Assembly: GCF_934190775.1 (NCBI RefSeq)
Contig: NZ_CAKPTG010000008.1
Span: forward strand, 1-64,000
Source of the DNA: an uncultured Phascolarctobacterium sp.
Lineage (GTDB): Bacteria; Bacillota; Negativicutes; Acidaminococcales; Acidaminococcaceae
Reading direction: 5' to 3'
Length of the DNA stretch: 64,000 nucleotides
A program made the position numbers and the translations under genes. This document shows positions 34,844 through 44,131 of the stretch, in pieces (the stretch's first letter is position 1; every line of letters starts with the position of its first letter). A model generated the notes under the pieces. It ran no database searches and was not told the DNA's origin. It saw only the letters and a program-made list of their open reading frames with translations.

Positions 34844-34960
34844 AGTATCCGGCACTGTTTTCTGAGTATCTGGCACTATCGGCCTAGTATCCGGCACTTT
34901 TGCAGATTATCCGGCACTATATCCTTAGTATCTGGCACTACTTGCTCAGTATCCGGCACT
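34844..34960. repeat. Six-copy direct-repeat array, 21-bp period
   Basis: The 13-mer AGTATCYGGCACT occurs at 34844, 34865, 34886, 34906 (first two bases differ), 34927 and 34948. Starts are 21, 21, 20, 21 and 21 bp apart, that is two helical turns, and the 7-8 bp spacers are unrelated. It is non-coding and lies in the 3' region of the HAD gene. The layout recalls iterons, a multi-site operator, or the multiple terminal repeats of an IS21-type element whose genes are gone. Confidence 0.85.
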
Positions 34961-35013
34961 GTCGACTCATTTAAAAGGACATTAGAACCTTCATTAGTAT
35001 TTTTATTAGGACA

Positions 35014-35673
35014 CTAACAAATCTTCCCCACAATCTCCAACAACTCCTGCGGCCTTGCAATCACAAAATCCGGCCTGCCCTCCTCCAGCAGCTTCTCCCA
35101 ACCAAAGGCCGTATAGCGCACGGCAACGGTTTTCGCCCCCGCACTACGTCCGCTCTGCAAATCGAAGGGACTGTCGCCGACGCACAGGCACTCATCCGGC
35201 TTCACTCCCAGCTTGGCACACGCCGCCAGCATCGGCGCAGGATGCGGTTTGCTCTCCTTCGTATCGCCCAAGGCAACAGTCGCATCAAAATACTGCGTCA
35301 GCTGCAGGCAGTCAAGCCCGCGGCGCAGCATCGGCGGCTTTTTGGAGGTGACCACCGCCAGCTTAATGCCCTGTGCCTTCAGCTGCTCCAGCGTTTCCTG
35401 CACGCCGGGGATAGGACGGATCATATCATCGTGATGTGCGTTATTATATTCTCTGTAAGCGTCGCGCATTGTTTCCACCAGCTCCGGCTTACCGGAAAGC
35501 GCAATCATCGCCTCCGGCAGCGGCAGGCCGAAGGTAGCGACAATCTTCTCGCGCTCCGGCGTAAAGCCCAGCACCTCCTGACAGGTGTGCTCAAAGGTGG
35601 CAATAATCAAATCTATGGTATTGGCAATAGTGCCGTCAAAATCAAAAAGTATTCCCTTAATCTGCATCTTCAT
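35014..35673 (-). CDS. HAD-superfamily phosphatase (PpaX/Gph-like)
   Basis: The 219-residue protein has the HAD nucleophile motif GILFDFDGTIANTID, a helical cap, motif II AVVTSKKPPM, and the motif III/IV region CLCVGDSPFDLQSGRSAG. PpaX-type (pyrophosphate) and phosphoglycolate phosphatases look alike at this level. The frame is open to 35703, but ATG 35673 has GGAGAGG before it. It is monocistronic. Confidence 0.85.
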   Translation of the reverse strand: MKMQIKGILFDFDGTIANTIDLIIATFEHTCQEVLGFTPEREKIVATFGLPLPEAMIALSGKPELVETMRDAYREYNNAHHDDMIRPIPGVQETLEQLKAQGIKLAVVTSKKPPMLRRGLDCLQLTQYFDATVALGDTKESKPHPAPMLAACAKLGVKPDECLCVGDSPFDLQSGRSAGAKTVAVRYTAFGWEKLLEEGRPDFVIARPQELLEIVGKIC

Positions 35674-35761
35674 ATCCTCTCCGCTCTTTTTGCTCATCTT
35701 CATAACATTTGCATAAGCACAATAAATTTATTATATCATGTTTACCTGCCTTTGCGCACTA

Positions 35762-35792
35762 AAAAAGCACTCCCGCTTACGCAGAAGTGCTT
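35762..35792 (-). terminator. Terminator after GT2 gene
   Basis: AAGCACT (35765-35771) pairs with AGTGCTT (35786-35792); minus-strand Ts follow. Confidence 0.65.
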
Positions 35793-35799
35793 ATAAACG

Positions 35800-37095
35800 T
35801 TATTTTTCGTCTTTTTTCGCAAAGACTACTTCCTTAGGACCATCATTTACTGCATCCTCAGGAATAATTACATCGTCGAAGCTGATGCCACGGGTGTGCA
35901 GCGTGTGGCTCCACTCATGATCATGGCGGTGCCACCAGCCAAGGGCTGTAATAGGAATCCAGCTGTAAATAAACAGCGGATACAGCAACAGATACATCCA
36001 GGACTTGAAGGAAGCACGGATTTTCCACAGTACAGCTACCGGGAAAATATACTGGCCGATACCAACCAAGGTCCAAACCTCTACCGGAATAATAGTATAC
36101 AGGATATTGGTGTAGAACGGATAGAAGTTATAAACATAGCTGCAAAGCACGAAGAACGTGGAAATCATCAGGAAGTACGGCTGAATGAGGTTCACAGAGC
36201 AGTCCAGCATGACGATATTACGTGTCTTGATTGCTTTTTTGATCATCGGAATGAGATAGCGGTCCGCTACATCAAAGTGACCCTGTGACCAACGCTTACG
36301 CTGGTTCCAGGTCTGCTTGAAGGTCAGCGGCTTTTCATCGTAAATGATTGCGTCATGCGCCCAGGTTGTAGGAATGCCTTCCATCATCGCCTGAATGGTG
36401 AACTCCATATCCTCGGTCAGGCAGGTTGCACGCCAACCGTAACGCTTCAGCACCTCGGTATCAAAGCACATGCCGGTGCCACCAAGACAGCAGGACAGGC
36501 CCATGTTGTACTTTGCCAGGCTCCATACATGGTTAACAATCCAGAAGGAAATTGCAAATACGCCGCTTACCCAGGTATCAGTCGGGTTTTTTGCATCCAT
36601 ATAGCCTTGGATAATGCGTTCGCCGTTGCACAGACGGCTGTTCATCTCCTGCAGGAAGTTGGGATGCACCAGGTTATCGGCATCGAAAACGCAAACTGCA
36701 TCATATTTCTTATCCAGCTTGAACAGTCTGTCAAACATCCATGCGAGAGCAAAGCCCTTGCCCTTACCGGTTTCGCTGAAGCGCTCATGCACCAGCGCGC
36801 CGGCCTTGCGTGCAACCTCCGCAGTTTTATCCGAGCAGTTGTCCGCAACAACATAGATATCATATAAAGCGTCATTGTAATTCAGACGGCGCAGGTTATC
36901 TACTAATTGAGCAATAACACGTTCCTCGTTATGCGCACAGGCAATCAAGGCAAAGGTTTTGCTTTCATTATATATCTTAACTTCCTTCTTCTTGCCGAAC
37001 AGGCCGAACCAAGAAACAAAAAAGTAGTAGAGCGTAAAAAATATAATCAATAGCTGCAAAGGTATCATGATTATATCAAAAGCTGTATACATCAA
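35800..37095 (-). CDS. Membrane glycosyltransferase family 2 (processive-like)
   Basis: The 431-residue protein has an N-terminal membrane span, a GT-A domain with VFDADNLVHPNF (DxD type), the acceptor acid LTEDMEFTIQAM and the NQRKRWSQGH (Q/RxxRW) motif, and three to four C-terminal membrane spans. This is the arrangement of processive beta-glycosyltransferases (cellulose, hyaluronan or poly-GlcNAc synthase-like). The sugar cannot be deduced. It lies 28 bp downstream of pssA and may be co-transcribed with psd-pssA. Confidence 0.85.
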   Translation of the reverse strand: MMYTAFDIIMIPLQLLIIFFTLYYFFVSWFGLFGKKKEVKIYNESKTFALIACAHNEERVIAQLVDNLRRLNYNDALYDIYVVADNCSDKTAEVARKAGALVHERFSETGKGKGFALAWMFDRLFKLDKKYDAVCVFDADNLVHPNFLQEMNSRLCNGERIIQGYMDAKNPTDTWVSGVFAISFWIVNHVWSLAKYNMGLSCCLGGTGMCFDTEVLKRYGWRATCLTEDMEFTIQAMMEGIPTTWAHDAIIYDEKPLTFKQTWNQRKRWSQGHFDVADRYLIPMIKKAIKTRNIVMLDCSVNLIQPYFLMISTFFVLCSYVYNFYPFYTNILYTIIPVEVWTLVGIGQYIFPVAVLWKIRASFKSWMYLLLYPLFIYSWIPITALGWWHRHDHEWSHTLHTRGISFDDVIIPEDAVNDGPKEVVFAKKDEK

Positions 37096-37123
37096 AAATC
37101 TCCTTTACTCCCCTAACGGCAAA

Positions 37124-37807
37124 TTATTTGTTCTTACCTGTAAGAGCACGGTAAACATGGTTTACAATGCCTGCCAGCGTATAGGTGAACATTGCTACAA
37201 ACGGCCACGCACCGGGACGCTCGTACAACATTACGGCACCGACGATTACGGCAATAATTACAGGCAGACGGTACATAGGATTGCCCTTGCCCTTGAAATC
37301 CGGGAACTTAACCTCGCTGTACATGATGCAGGCAATTACCAGAGTAACTGCTGCCAGCACAGCCGGAGCGAATTGATAGCCGGAAACAACATAGGTTGCC
37401 AAGAAGCAGGCACCAGCCGGAATAGGCATGCCCTGGAAATAACCATGTACAACACCGGTGTTGCAGTTGAAGCGTGCCAGACGCAGGCAGCCGCCCACAG
37501 CGAAGAGTGCAGCGATAACCTGACCTGCAAGGCCCAAATCCTGCAGACCATACATATAAATCATGATGGCAGGCGCAACGCCGAAGGAGCACATATCACA
37601 AAGAGAATCCATCTCCTTGCCAAAGTCACCGCCGCCAACGCCGAGAGCGCGGGCAGCACGGCCATCCATAGAGTCAAAAAGTACAGCGATTACGATGAAA
37701 ACGGGGGCAAGGAAGAAATCCCCCTCGATAGTTTTAAAGATAGACAGCACACCGAAAATAAGGCTCGCAGAGCTGATGCTGTTCGGAATCAGACGACGCC
37801 AGTTCAT
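37124..37807 (-). CDS. pssA: CDP-diacylglycerol-serine O-phosphatidyltransferase
   Basis: The 227-residue membrane protein contains the CDP-alcohol phosphotransferase signature DSMDGRAARALGVGGGDFG followed by KEMDSLCD, with IPNSISSASLIFGV at the start and about six spans. It makes phosphatidylserine. It overlaps psd by 4 bp. Confidence 0.93.
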   Translation of the reverse strand: MNWRRLIPNSISSASLIFGVLSIFKTIEGDFFLAPVFIVIAVLFDSMDGRAARALGVGGGDFGKEMDSLCDMCSFGVAPAIMIYMYGLQDLGLAGQVIAALFAVGGCLRLARFNCNTGVVHGYFQGMPIPAGACFLATYVVSGYQFAPAVLAAVTLVIACIMYSEVKFPDFKGKGNPMYRLPVIIAVIVGAVMLYERPGAWPFVAMFTYTLAGIVNHVYRALTGKNK

Positions 37808-38436
37808 TGTTCTTTAACCCTCCCCACTACGGTAATACCGCCAACAACCTTATCACCCTTCTTAACGGTGATTTCAACATTTCTGGGCACAACCAGCTCC
37901 GTGCTGGAGCCGAATTTAATCATGCCGTAGGTTTCGCCCTGTTGGAGCTTGGAGCCTACAGTTACCCAGGAAACGATGCGGCGTGCCAGCAGACCGGCAA
38001 TCTGTATTACTAGGAAGCGCATACGGCCGTTATCCATACCGATAGCATGACGCTCGTTTTCAAAAGAAGCGTTTTTCTCATACGCAGGTACGAACTGACC
38101 GCAGGTATAGCGCTGATATTTGATTTCGCCATCGAGCGGCGCACGGTTGGTGTGCACGTTGAAGACAGAAAGGAAAATAGTCACCTTAATTGCAGGCTCG
38201 TTGAGATATTCATCATCAAAAATTTCATCTACGCCCATTACCGTACCGTCTGCAGGCGAATACAGGATGTTGGGATCATAAGGCGTAACGCGGTGAAAAT
38301 CGCGGAAGAAGTAGGCAAAGTATAACGCCAGCACTACAGGGATTACGGCCCACACAGCGCCGAAGATATAATATACTATTGCAGCCAACAACAGAGAAAC
38401 ACCAACATAAATATAACCATCTTTTACAATAAACAT
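37804..38436 (-). CDS. psd: Phosphatidylserine decarboxylase (short type)
   Basis: The 210-residue membrane-linked proenzyme has one N-terminal hydrophobic segment, SPADGTVMGVDEIFD, and FLSVFNVHTNRAPLDGEI. The autocleavage motif lies in MIKFGSSTELVVP, where the serine becomes the pyruvoyl group. It converts phosphatidylserine to phosphatidylethanolamine, consistent with a diderm membrane. Upstream of pssA with a 4-bp overlap. Confidence 0.93.
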   Translation of the reverse strand: MFIVKDGYIYVGVSLLLAAIVYYIFGAVWAVIPVVLALYFAYFFRDFHRVTPYDPNILYSPADGTVMGVDEIFDDEYLNEPAIKVTIFLSVFNVHTNRAPLDGEIKYQRYTCGQFVPAYEKNASFENERHAIGMDNGRMRFLVIQIAGLLARRIVSWVTVGSKLQQGETYGMIKFGSSTELVVPRNVEITVKKGDKVVGGITVVGRVKEQ

Positions 38437-38536
38437 ATAAAGCCTCGCTTTCCTGCGAATATTTCTTTTAATCTAAAATTTCATATCAGCAAACAACCTT
38501 GAACTGACTGTGCAGTCTGTTTTTTTGCAGACATAA

Positions 38537-38566
38537 AAAGTGATGGAATGCTACTTCCATCACTTT
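38537..38566 (-). terminator. Terminator after WecG-type gene
   Basis: A 12-bp perfect stem (38537-38548 with 38555-38566) with flanking A/T-rich DNA. Confidence 0.75.
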
Positions 38567-38649
38567 ATTATAATACACCAACCTGCTTTTGTCTATATAA
38601 GTGTAAAATTCTTAGCACTTTTGACAAGCACAGTATTTTTCAGTCTATA

Positions 38650-39378
38650 TCAGAACTTAGATGCCATTACCTTGATTACAAACTTAGGCAGCGCCATCAT
38701 GCGCATAAAACGGCTGGGCTGCTTGTACAGGCGGAACGCCCATTCCAAAGAAGCGTCCTGCATCCATTTCGGTGCGCGCTCCATTTTGCCAGCAAGCACA
38801 TCAAAGCTGCCGCCGATGCCCATCAGAATTTTTGCGTTCAGCTCCGCGCGATGTGCTACAAGCCATTTCTCCTGCTTCGGTGCGCCCAAAGCAACGAAAA
38901 GCATGTCTGCACCGCTGGCGTTGATATCCGCAATAATCTGCGGCACATCCTCATCCTTAAAGTAACCGTTATGGCAGCCAACTACCTTTACTCCCGGATA
39001 AAGCTCCTCAGCCTTCGCCTTCGCAGCTTCAGCCACGCCGGGGCTGCCGCCGAAGAAGTACGCCTTGTAGCCCTTGTCCGCCGATAAATCCAACAGCTCG
39101 TTGTACAGGTCAAAGCCTGCTACACGCTCCGGCACCTTGTAGCCCAGGTGCCTGCCTGCCCACACGGCACCGGCGCCGTCGGGCAGCACCAGCTCCGCAT
39201 CCTCGCAGATGATTTTCTTGTATTCTGCGTTCTCCTGGCACATCATTATGATTTCGGCATTCGCGGTAACAACGAAGGTCTGCTCCTTGGCGAGCATTCT
39301 TTCTTCAAGCGTTTTCACTGCCTCCTGCATCGTCATAGCATGTACAGGCACGCCTAATATTTTAATCGGGTCTTGCAT
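38650..39378 (-). CDS. WecG/TagA/CpsF-family glycosyltransferase
   Basis: The 242-residue GT26 protein has ILGVPVHAMTMQEAVKTLEE, VVTANAEIIMMCQ, LVLPDGAGAVWAGRHLG, the PERVAGFDLYNELL and FFGGSPGVAEAAKAKAEELYP segments, and LFVALGAPKQEKWL. Members add N-acetylmannosamine(-uronate) to lipid-linked GlcNAc in cell-surface polymer assembly. The acceptor here is unknown. Monocistronic, preceded by the TCS terminator. Confidence 0.9.
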   Translation of the reverse strand: MQDPIKILGVPVHAMTMQEAVKTLEERMLAKEQTFVVTANAEIIMMCQENAEYKKIICEDAELVLPDGAGAVWAGRHLGYKVPERVAGFDLYNELLDLSADKGYKAYFFGGSPGVAEAAKAKAEELYPGVKVVGCHNGYFKDEDVPQIIADINASGADMLFVALGAPKQEKWLVAHRAELNAKILMGIGGSFDVLAGKMERAPKWMQDASLEWAFRLYKQPSRFMRMMALPKFVIKVMASKF

Positions 39379-39461
39379 ATGTTTTGCCCCCTCTTTTCTG
39401 CATAATAATACTACTATTGTACACTACTCTGACAATTATTTCAAATCCGTATACAAGAAAA

Positions 39462-39497
39462 AGTGAACCCTGCGGCATTTGCTGCCGAGGGTTCACC
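39462..39497 (-). terminator. Terminator of prfC-TCS operon
   Basis: GTGAACCCT (39463-39471) pairs with AGGGTTCAC (39488-39496), extended by a GGCA/TGCC pair; A-rich left flank. Confidence 0.7.
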
Positions 39498-39506
39498 CGA
39501 ATTGCT

Positions 39507-40211
39507 TTACTGTATATATGCCTTCAGCACATCGCTCTGCTTGTCAAGGCACAGATACTTATATACCGGTCTGCCCACGCTGCCGCGGTGCAGATCCAGC
39601 TTCAGCAGGTGCAGGGATTTCAAAAACTCCAGATATTTACGGATAGAAACGCGGGAGATTCCCACCATGCCTGCCACTTCTTCGGTAGTAAACATGCCGT
39701 CAATACTGCAAATGCAATCCCAAACAGTGCCTAAGGTGTTTTTATCAAGGCCCTTGGGCAGAGTTACCGCAACCTGATTTTCCTGACGCATAATAGTAGT
39801 GTCAAGGTCAGCCTGCTTAATGATGCCCTGCTCCTCAACAATCTGATAACGCTTCAGATAATTGTTCAGCGCAAGGTTAAAGCGTTCAAACTCAAAAGGC
39901 TTGATAATATAATCGACAGCGCCCAAACGCAGCGCCAGCTTAATTTTATCCTTATCGTTTGCTGCCGAAACGATGATGACATCTACATCATAACCACTCT
40001 CGCGTATTTTAGCCAAAAGCTGCAAACCATCCATAGTAGGCATAAAGACATCAAGAATGATTAAGTCATATTTGTTCTGACGCAGCAGCTTCAGTGCAGT
40101 ATCTCCGTTACCGGCGATATCACACAACTGAAACCCCTTGATCTGGCTAAGATAGTGCTCATGCAATTGGGCAACCATCGGGTCATCTTCTACAACTAAC
40201 ACGTTAATCAT
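39507..40211 (-). CDS. CitB/DcuR-type response regulator
   Basis: The 234-residue protein has a receiver domain (VEDDPMVAQLHEHYL, phosphoacceptor Asp in LIILDVFMPTMDG, VSAANDKDK, IIKPFEFERF). A C-terminal helix-turn-helix region contains FTTEEVAGMVGISRVSIRKYLEFL. This is the family that responds to di- and tricarboxylates. It starts 1 bp after the kinase stop. No carboxylate transporter adjoins it; tctAB at 61.6-63.6 kb is a distant possible target. Confidence 0.93.
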   Translation of the reverse strand: MINVLVVEDDPMVAQLHEHYLSQIKGFQLCDIAGNGDTALKLLRQNKYDLIILDVFMPTMDGLQLLAKIRESGYDVDVIIVSAANDKDKIKLALRLGAVDYIIKPFEFERFNLALNNYLKRYQIVEEQGIIKQADLDTTIMRQENQVAVTLPKGLDKNTLGTVWDCICSIDGMFTTEEVAGMVGISRVSIRKYLEFLKSLHLLKLDLHRGSVGRPVYKYLCLDKQSDVLKAYIQ

Positions 40212-40212
40212 C

Positions 40213-41868
40213 TTAATCCCCCTCTTTCCTGGTCGGAAGCCTTACGGTAAAGGTAGTGCCTTCACCCGGAGCAGACTCCACGGTAATGGTGCCATTAAGG
40301 TTATTGATGCTTTGCTTAACCAGATATAAGCCAAAGCCATGACCGCTTTCGCATTTGCTGCTGAAGCCACGCTGGAAGATACGCTCGCGTATCTCGTCAC
40401 TCATACCGGGTCCGGAATCCTCCACGACGATAACAATCTCACGGTCAAAGTCCAGAATGGAAAGATTTACAATGCGTTCACCGTCAAAATTTTTCAACGC
40501 ATCAAAGGCGTTTTCGATAATATTGCCGGCAATCAGTACAATATCATGTACCGAAGGCACATCCAGCTCGCTGTGCAGCTCGCTTTCCTCTGTCAAAGAA
40601 AAGTCGATATCAAGTTCACGGCTACGGCTTATTTTACCGAGGATAAAGCCTGATAAAGTTATATCCTTCAGGCGGGTTACTACATAAGAAACCTCAGATT
40701 GTCTGTTATAGGCAATTTCCTGCGTAAAATTCTTCAGCTCGTCATAGGCCTTCATATCTATCAGGCCCATAATCACATGCATTTTGTTCATAAACTCATG
40801 TGTCTGCGCTCTTAAAGCAGTAGCATAATTTTTGAAGCCTGTCAGCTGGTTAGCCATCTCTTCTACTACAGATTTTTTGCGGAAGGTAATCACGGCACCG
40901 ATAATGTTCTTGCCATCCAGCAGCGGTACTGCAGTAATAATAAAGACGGTATTGCCCATCTTGACACTGGCATCAACTAAAGTTTTACCTTCTTTTATAA
41001 TATCATCCCACGGCACACGTTTCAAGACATCTTTTGCAGATTTTCCAAATAGTTCATTAACTCCTTCAATACCTGCTTGCTTTAAAAGCAATTGGGCCTC
41101 GGAATTAACAAGCGTAATGCAGCCGTTGCTGTTGATATTGATAATACCTTCACGTACAGAGTTAAGAATAACATCGCGCTCCTGCAGCATTCTGGCGATT
41201 TCTTCCGGCTCATAGCCGAAAAGAACACGTTTAATCCTCTGCGCCAGATAAATTGCGCCCCAGATGCCGACAATCAGACCAAGCAGCGTCATAGACAGCA
41301 AGAATAAAACAGCATCGATTGTTGAGTTATTGACAATTTCGTCGGAATAACCGGTAACAACATAACCGATGGTTTTTTTATTGTCATCTTTGACAAAGCC
41401 TATGGCCTTATTGGGAATCGCATAGTTTTCCTTATAGGAAATATTGTTGCGTCCAGCATATTTGTCTACCAGATTTCGTGCGCTATGCTCGAAGTCCGGT
41501 AGCTTGCCGGGATTATACAACACGCGCAGATGGCGGTTCTTGTCGTAAATCGCTACGCCCGCTTCATCCGAATGGTCAACATCGTTAACGAAGGCAGCCA
41601 TAAAGCTGTCTACGGAATCCTCCGGCCTCTTGTTCTGCTTCTCCAGGCTCTCCCTTATTTCCGGAGAGTTACAGAGAATGTTGTTGATGCTTACGGCATT
41701 GATACTGACGCGGTCATAAATTACCCGTGCCACCTTCTGCGTCGTAAACAAGGATGTCGGCAACAGTGCAATACCCACTACGAGCGTAATAAGTACTACT
41801 ATTTTCTGTAAAAGTGAAAGCGTTTTTCCTGATTTGTAATTGTAATTATCTTTAGATTTTCTCCACAT
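40213..41868 (-). CDS. CitA/DcuS-type sensor histidine kinase
   Basis: The 551-residue kinase has a cytosolic start, TM1 (about residues 20-42), a ~140-residue extracytoplasmic PDC-like sensor, TM2 (about 183-208), a PAS domain (DVILNSVREGIININSNG), a phosphoacceptor His in LRAQTHEFMNKMHVIMGL and an ATPase domain with NIIENAFDAL, VVEDSGPGM and GHGFGLYLVKQ. The ligand is probably a carboxylate. Its start overlaps the 3' end of prfC by 17 bp, so the two-component genes ride on the prfC transcript. Confidence 0.93.
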   Translation of the reverse strand: MWRKSKDNYNYKSGKTLSLLQKIVVLITLVVGIALLPTSLFTTQKVARVIYDRVSINAVSINNILCNSPEIRESLEKQNKRPEDSVDSFMAAFVNDVDHSDEAGVAIYDKNRHLRVLYNPGKLPDFEHSARNLVDKYAGRNNISYKENYAIPNKAIGFVKDDNKKTIGYVVTGYSDEIVNNSTIDAVLFLLSMTLLGLIVGIWGAIYLAQRIKRVLFGYEPEEIARMLQERDVILNSVREGIININSNGCITLVNSEAQLLLKQAGIEGVNELFGKSAKDVLKRVPWDDIIKEGKTLVDASVKMGNTVFIITAVPLLDGKNIIGAVITFRKKSVVEEMANQLTGFKNYATALRAQTHEFMNKMHVIMGLIDMKAYDELKNFTQEIAYNRQSEVSYVVTRLKDITLSGFILGKISRSRELDIDFSLTEESELHSELDVPSVHDIVLIAGNIIENAFDALKNFDGERIVNLSILDFDREIVIVVEDSGPGMSDEIRERIFQRGFSSKCESGHGFGLYLVKQSINNLNGTITVESAPGEGTTFTVRLPTRKEGD

Positions 41869-43462
41869 CAGCAGGTACCGTCAGGAACTGAATACCAGGA
41901 TTTCGTTCCAGAATCCAATTCAGGGACCACTCGTTATTTACAAGAATAACAGGTCTGTCCTTTTTATCATAAACAAGCATTCCGTTATCCAAGCCTTTAA
42001 TGTTCTCAATCAGCTTCTTATCCTCTGCATATACCCAACGTGCAACGGAGTACGGCAGCTGGTTCATCAGCAGCTTAGAGCTGTACTCGTTAAGCAGACG
42101 GTATTCCAGAACCTCCAGCTGCAGTACACCGACTACGCCGACGATGTAGCTTTCAAGACCTACGCCCTCCTGACGGAATACCTGAATAGCACCCTCCTGC
42201 GACAGCTGGATGATGCCCTTTTCAAACTGCTTGCGTTTGAGGGAGTCCTTAGGCTGTACGCGGGCAAAAATTTCCGGTGGGAATACGGGGAAGTCTTCAA
42301 ATTGCAGCTTCAGGCTGCTGTCGCTCAGGGAATCACCGATACCGAAGATACCCGGATCAAAAACGCCGATAATGTCACCTGGATATGCTTTTTCCACTAT
42401 TGTGCGCTCCTGAGCCAGGAACTGCTGCGGCTGTGCCAGCTTAACCATCTTACCGGATTGCTTATGGTAAACGCTCATTCCCTTGTCAAAGACGCCGGAA
42501 CAAATACGCATGAAGGAAATTCTGTCACGGTGAGCAGGATTCATATTAGCCTGGATTTTAAAAACAAAAGCAGAGAATTTTTCGTTCTCCGGTGACAATA
42601 TTGTACCATCCTGCAGCATTCTCGGCTGTGGCATGGGAGACATTTCCAGGAATTTTTCCAGGAAGCTCTGTACGCCGAAGTTGGTCATAGCACTGCCGAA
42701 GAACATCGGAGTCAGCTCGCCGGTGTTAACCTTTTCCATGTCAAACTCATCGCCTGCCATATCCAGCAGCTCGATGTCGTTGCACAGGTTTTCGTAGAGG
42801 TCATCGCCCAGCAGCTCTCTGATTTTGGGATCGTCCAAAGAACCGGTAGTAGATTTCAGCTTGTTGGCACCGTGGCTGGTGTCGTCCTCAAACAGCTCGA
42901 TAGTGTTTTCCAGACGATTGTATACGCCCTTATAATGGCCGTCGATACCGATAGGCCAGTTAATCGGATATGCGCGGATATTCAGCACCTTTTCCAGCTC
43001 GTCCATCAGGTCGAAGGGATTACGGCCGTAGCGGTCCAGCTTGTTGATAAAGGTAAAGATAGGCAGACGGCGGCGGTGGCAAACCCAGAACAGCTTTTTG
43101 GTCTGCGGCTCTACGCCTTTAGCAGCGTCAATCAGCATGACAGCGCTGTCAGCAGCCATCAAAGTACGGTAGGTATCCTCGGAGAAATCCTGGTGACCGG
43201 GGGTATCCAGAATGTTTACGCGGAAGCCGTCGTAATCAAATTGCAGTACGGAAGAAGTAACGGAAATACCACGCTGCTTTTCAATCTCCATCCAATCGGA
43301 TACAGCGTGCTTATTGCTCTTTCTAGCCTTTACAGAGCCTGCCAGGTGAATAGCTCCGCCGTAAAGCAGCAGCTTTTCGGTAAGGGTTGTTTTACCTGCG
43401 TCAGGGTGAGAAATAATAGCGAAGGTACGGCGTTTCTTAATTTTATCCATCAATTCTGTCAT
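41852..43462 (-). CDS. prfC: Peptide chain release factor 3
   Basis: The 536-residue GTPase recycles RF1 and RF2. It shows the G domain ISHPDAGKTTLTEK, the switch region SDWMEIEKQRGISVTSS, DTPGHQDFSEDTYR and FINKLDR, with the RF3-specific C-terminal half (VFKIQANMNPAHRDRI). A start at residue 5 is also possible. It lies 16 bp downstream of a zinc-ribbon gene and overlaps the kinase gene. Confidence 0.95.
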   Translation of the reverse strand: MTELMDKIKKRRTFAIISHPDAGKTTLTEKLLLYGGAIHLAGSVKARKSNKHAVSDWMEIEKQRGISVTSSVLQFDYDGFRVNILDTPGHQDFSEDTYRTLMAADSAVMLIDAAKGVEPQTKKLFWVCHRRRLPIFTFINKLDRYGRNPFDLMDELEKVLNIRAYPINWPIGIDGHYKGVYNRLENTIELFEDDTSHGANKLKSTTGSLDDPKIRELLGDDLYENLCNDIELLDMAGDEFDMEKVNTGELTPMFFGSAMTNFGVQSFLEKFLEMSPMPQPRMLQDGTILSPENEKFSAFVFKIQANMNPAHRDRISFMRICSGVFDKGMSVYHKQSGKMVKLAQPQQFLAQERTIVEKAYPGDIIGVFDPGIFGIGDSLSDSSLKLQFEDFPVFPPEIFARVQPKDSLKRKQFEKGIIQLSQEGAIQVFRQEGVGLESYIVGVVGVLQLEVLEYRLLNEYSSKLLMNQLPYSVARWVYAEDKKLIENIKGLDNGMLVYDKKDRPVILVNNEWSLNWILERNPGIQFLTVPADVEKI

Positions 43463-43477
43463 TATGTATATGCTCTC

Positions 43478-44104
43478 CTATTTCTTTAAATTTTTGGTAA
43501 TCCTGGCAATTTCGTCCTCATCGGAAACCAGCTCGTCTACTGCCGGATAATCGGCGTTCTGCTCCTCGTACAGCTTGTAGGCATCAAGAATCTGCATTTT
43601 GATGTAGTCGGGAACAGGGATTTCCGTCTGCAGCTCACCGCGCATGGTTACACGGAAGGCAACGTTCTCATAGCGTTCACCGCTGTAGGTTTCGCAGGTG
43701 AAGGAAGTACGCATGAATTCATCCTTGAAGGTGCAGTCCTTAAGGATATGCGCCTTGCGCTCCTTATCCCAGGCTGCATAGATTTTATACAGCTCTTGCT
43801 GTGCCTCCACCGGCACGTCCTCGCCCAGGACAACGGTTTCGGTTTCATCTATCGGCGTGCAGTCCATGTTATTGTAGACTGTGCCGTCCTCCAGCTCCAG
43901 ATCAACTGTCAGCACATAGTCAACCTCATGAAAACTGGCTGTTTTAATCTGCCATTTCTGCTGCCAGCGGGCAATGCAGTCTGGGCAGATAAATTTGGTA
44001 TCGCGAATGCTGTTGTTCATGTAATTATCACGATAATACAATTTTTCTCCGGGCACAAAATGTTCGCCGCATTCACTGCAGACGAATTCCAATGTACGAA
44101 TCAT
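43478..44104 (-). CDS. Hypothetical zinc-ribbon protein
   Basis: The 208-residue protein begins with a CxxC...CxxC ribbon (FVCSECGEHF, then FICPDCIARW about 20 residues later). The rest is acidic and contains VDLELEDGTVYNNMDC and a coiled helical C-terminus ending ARITKNLKK. GGGAGG precedes the ATG. It is followed by prfC in the same transcript. The role is unknown; a translation- or nucleic-acid-related adaptor is conceivable. Confidence 0.7.
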   Translation of the reverse strand: MIRTLEFVCSECGEHFVPGEKLYYRDNYMNNSIRDTKFICPDCIARWQQKWQIKTASFHEVDYVLTVDLELEDGTVYNNMDCTPIDETETVVLGEDVPVEAQQELYKIYAAWDKERKAHILKDCTFKDEFMRTSFTCETYSGERYENVAFRVTMRGELQTEIPVPDYIKMQILDAYKLYEEQNADYPAVDELVSDEDEIARITKNLKK

Positions 44105-44131
44105 CGGTCAAAACCTCCCAATATAATATGA

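Noticed and set aside
34844..34960. CRISPR array
   Set aside because: Repeats are only 13 bp, spacers 7-8 bp, and no cas gene is present; the period of 21 bp is too short for CRISPR.
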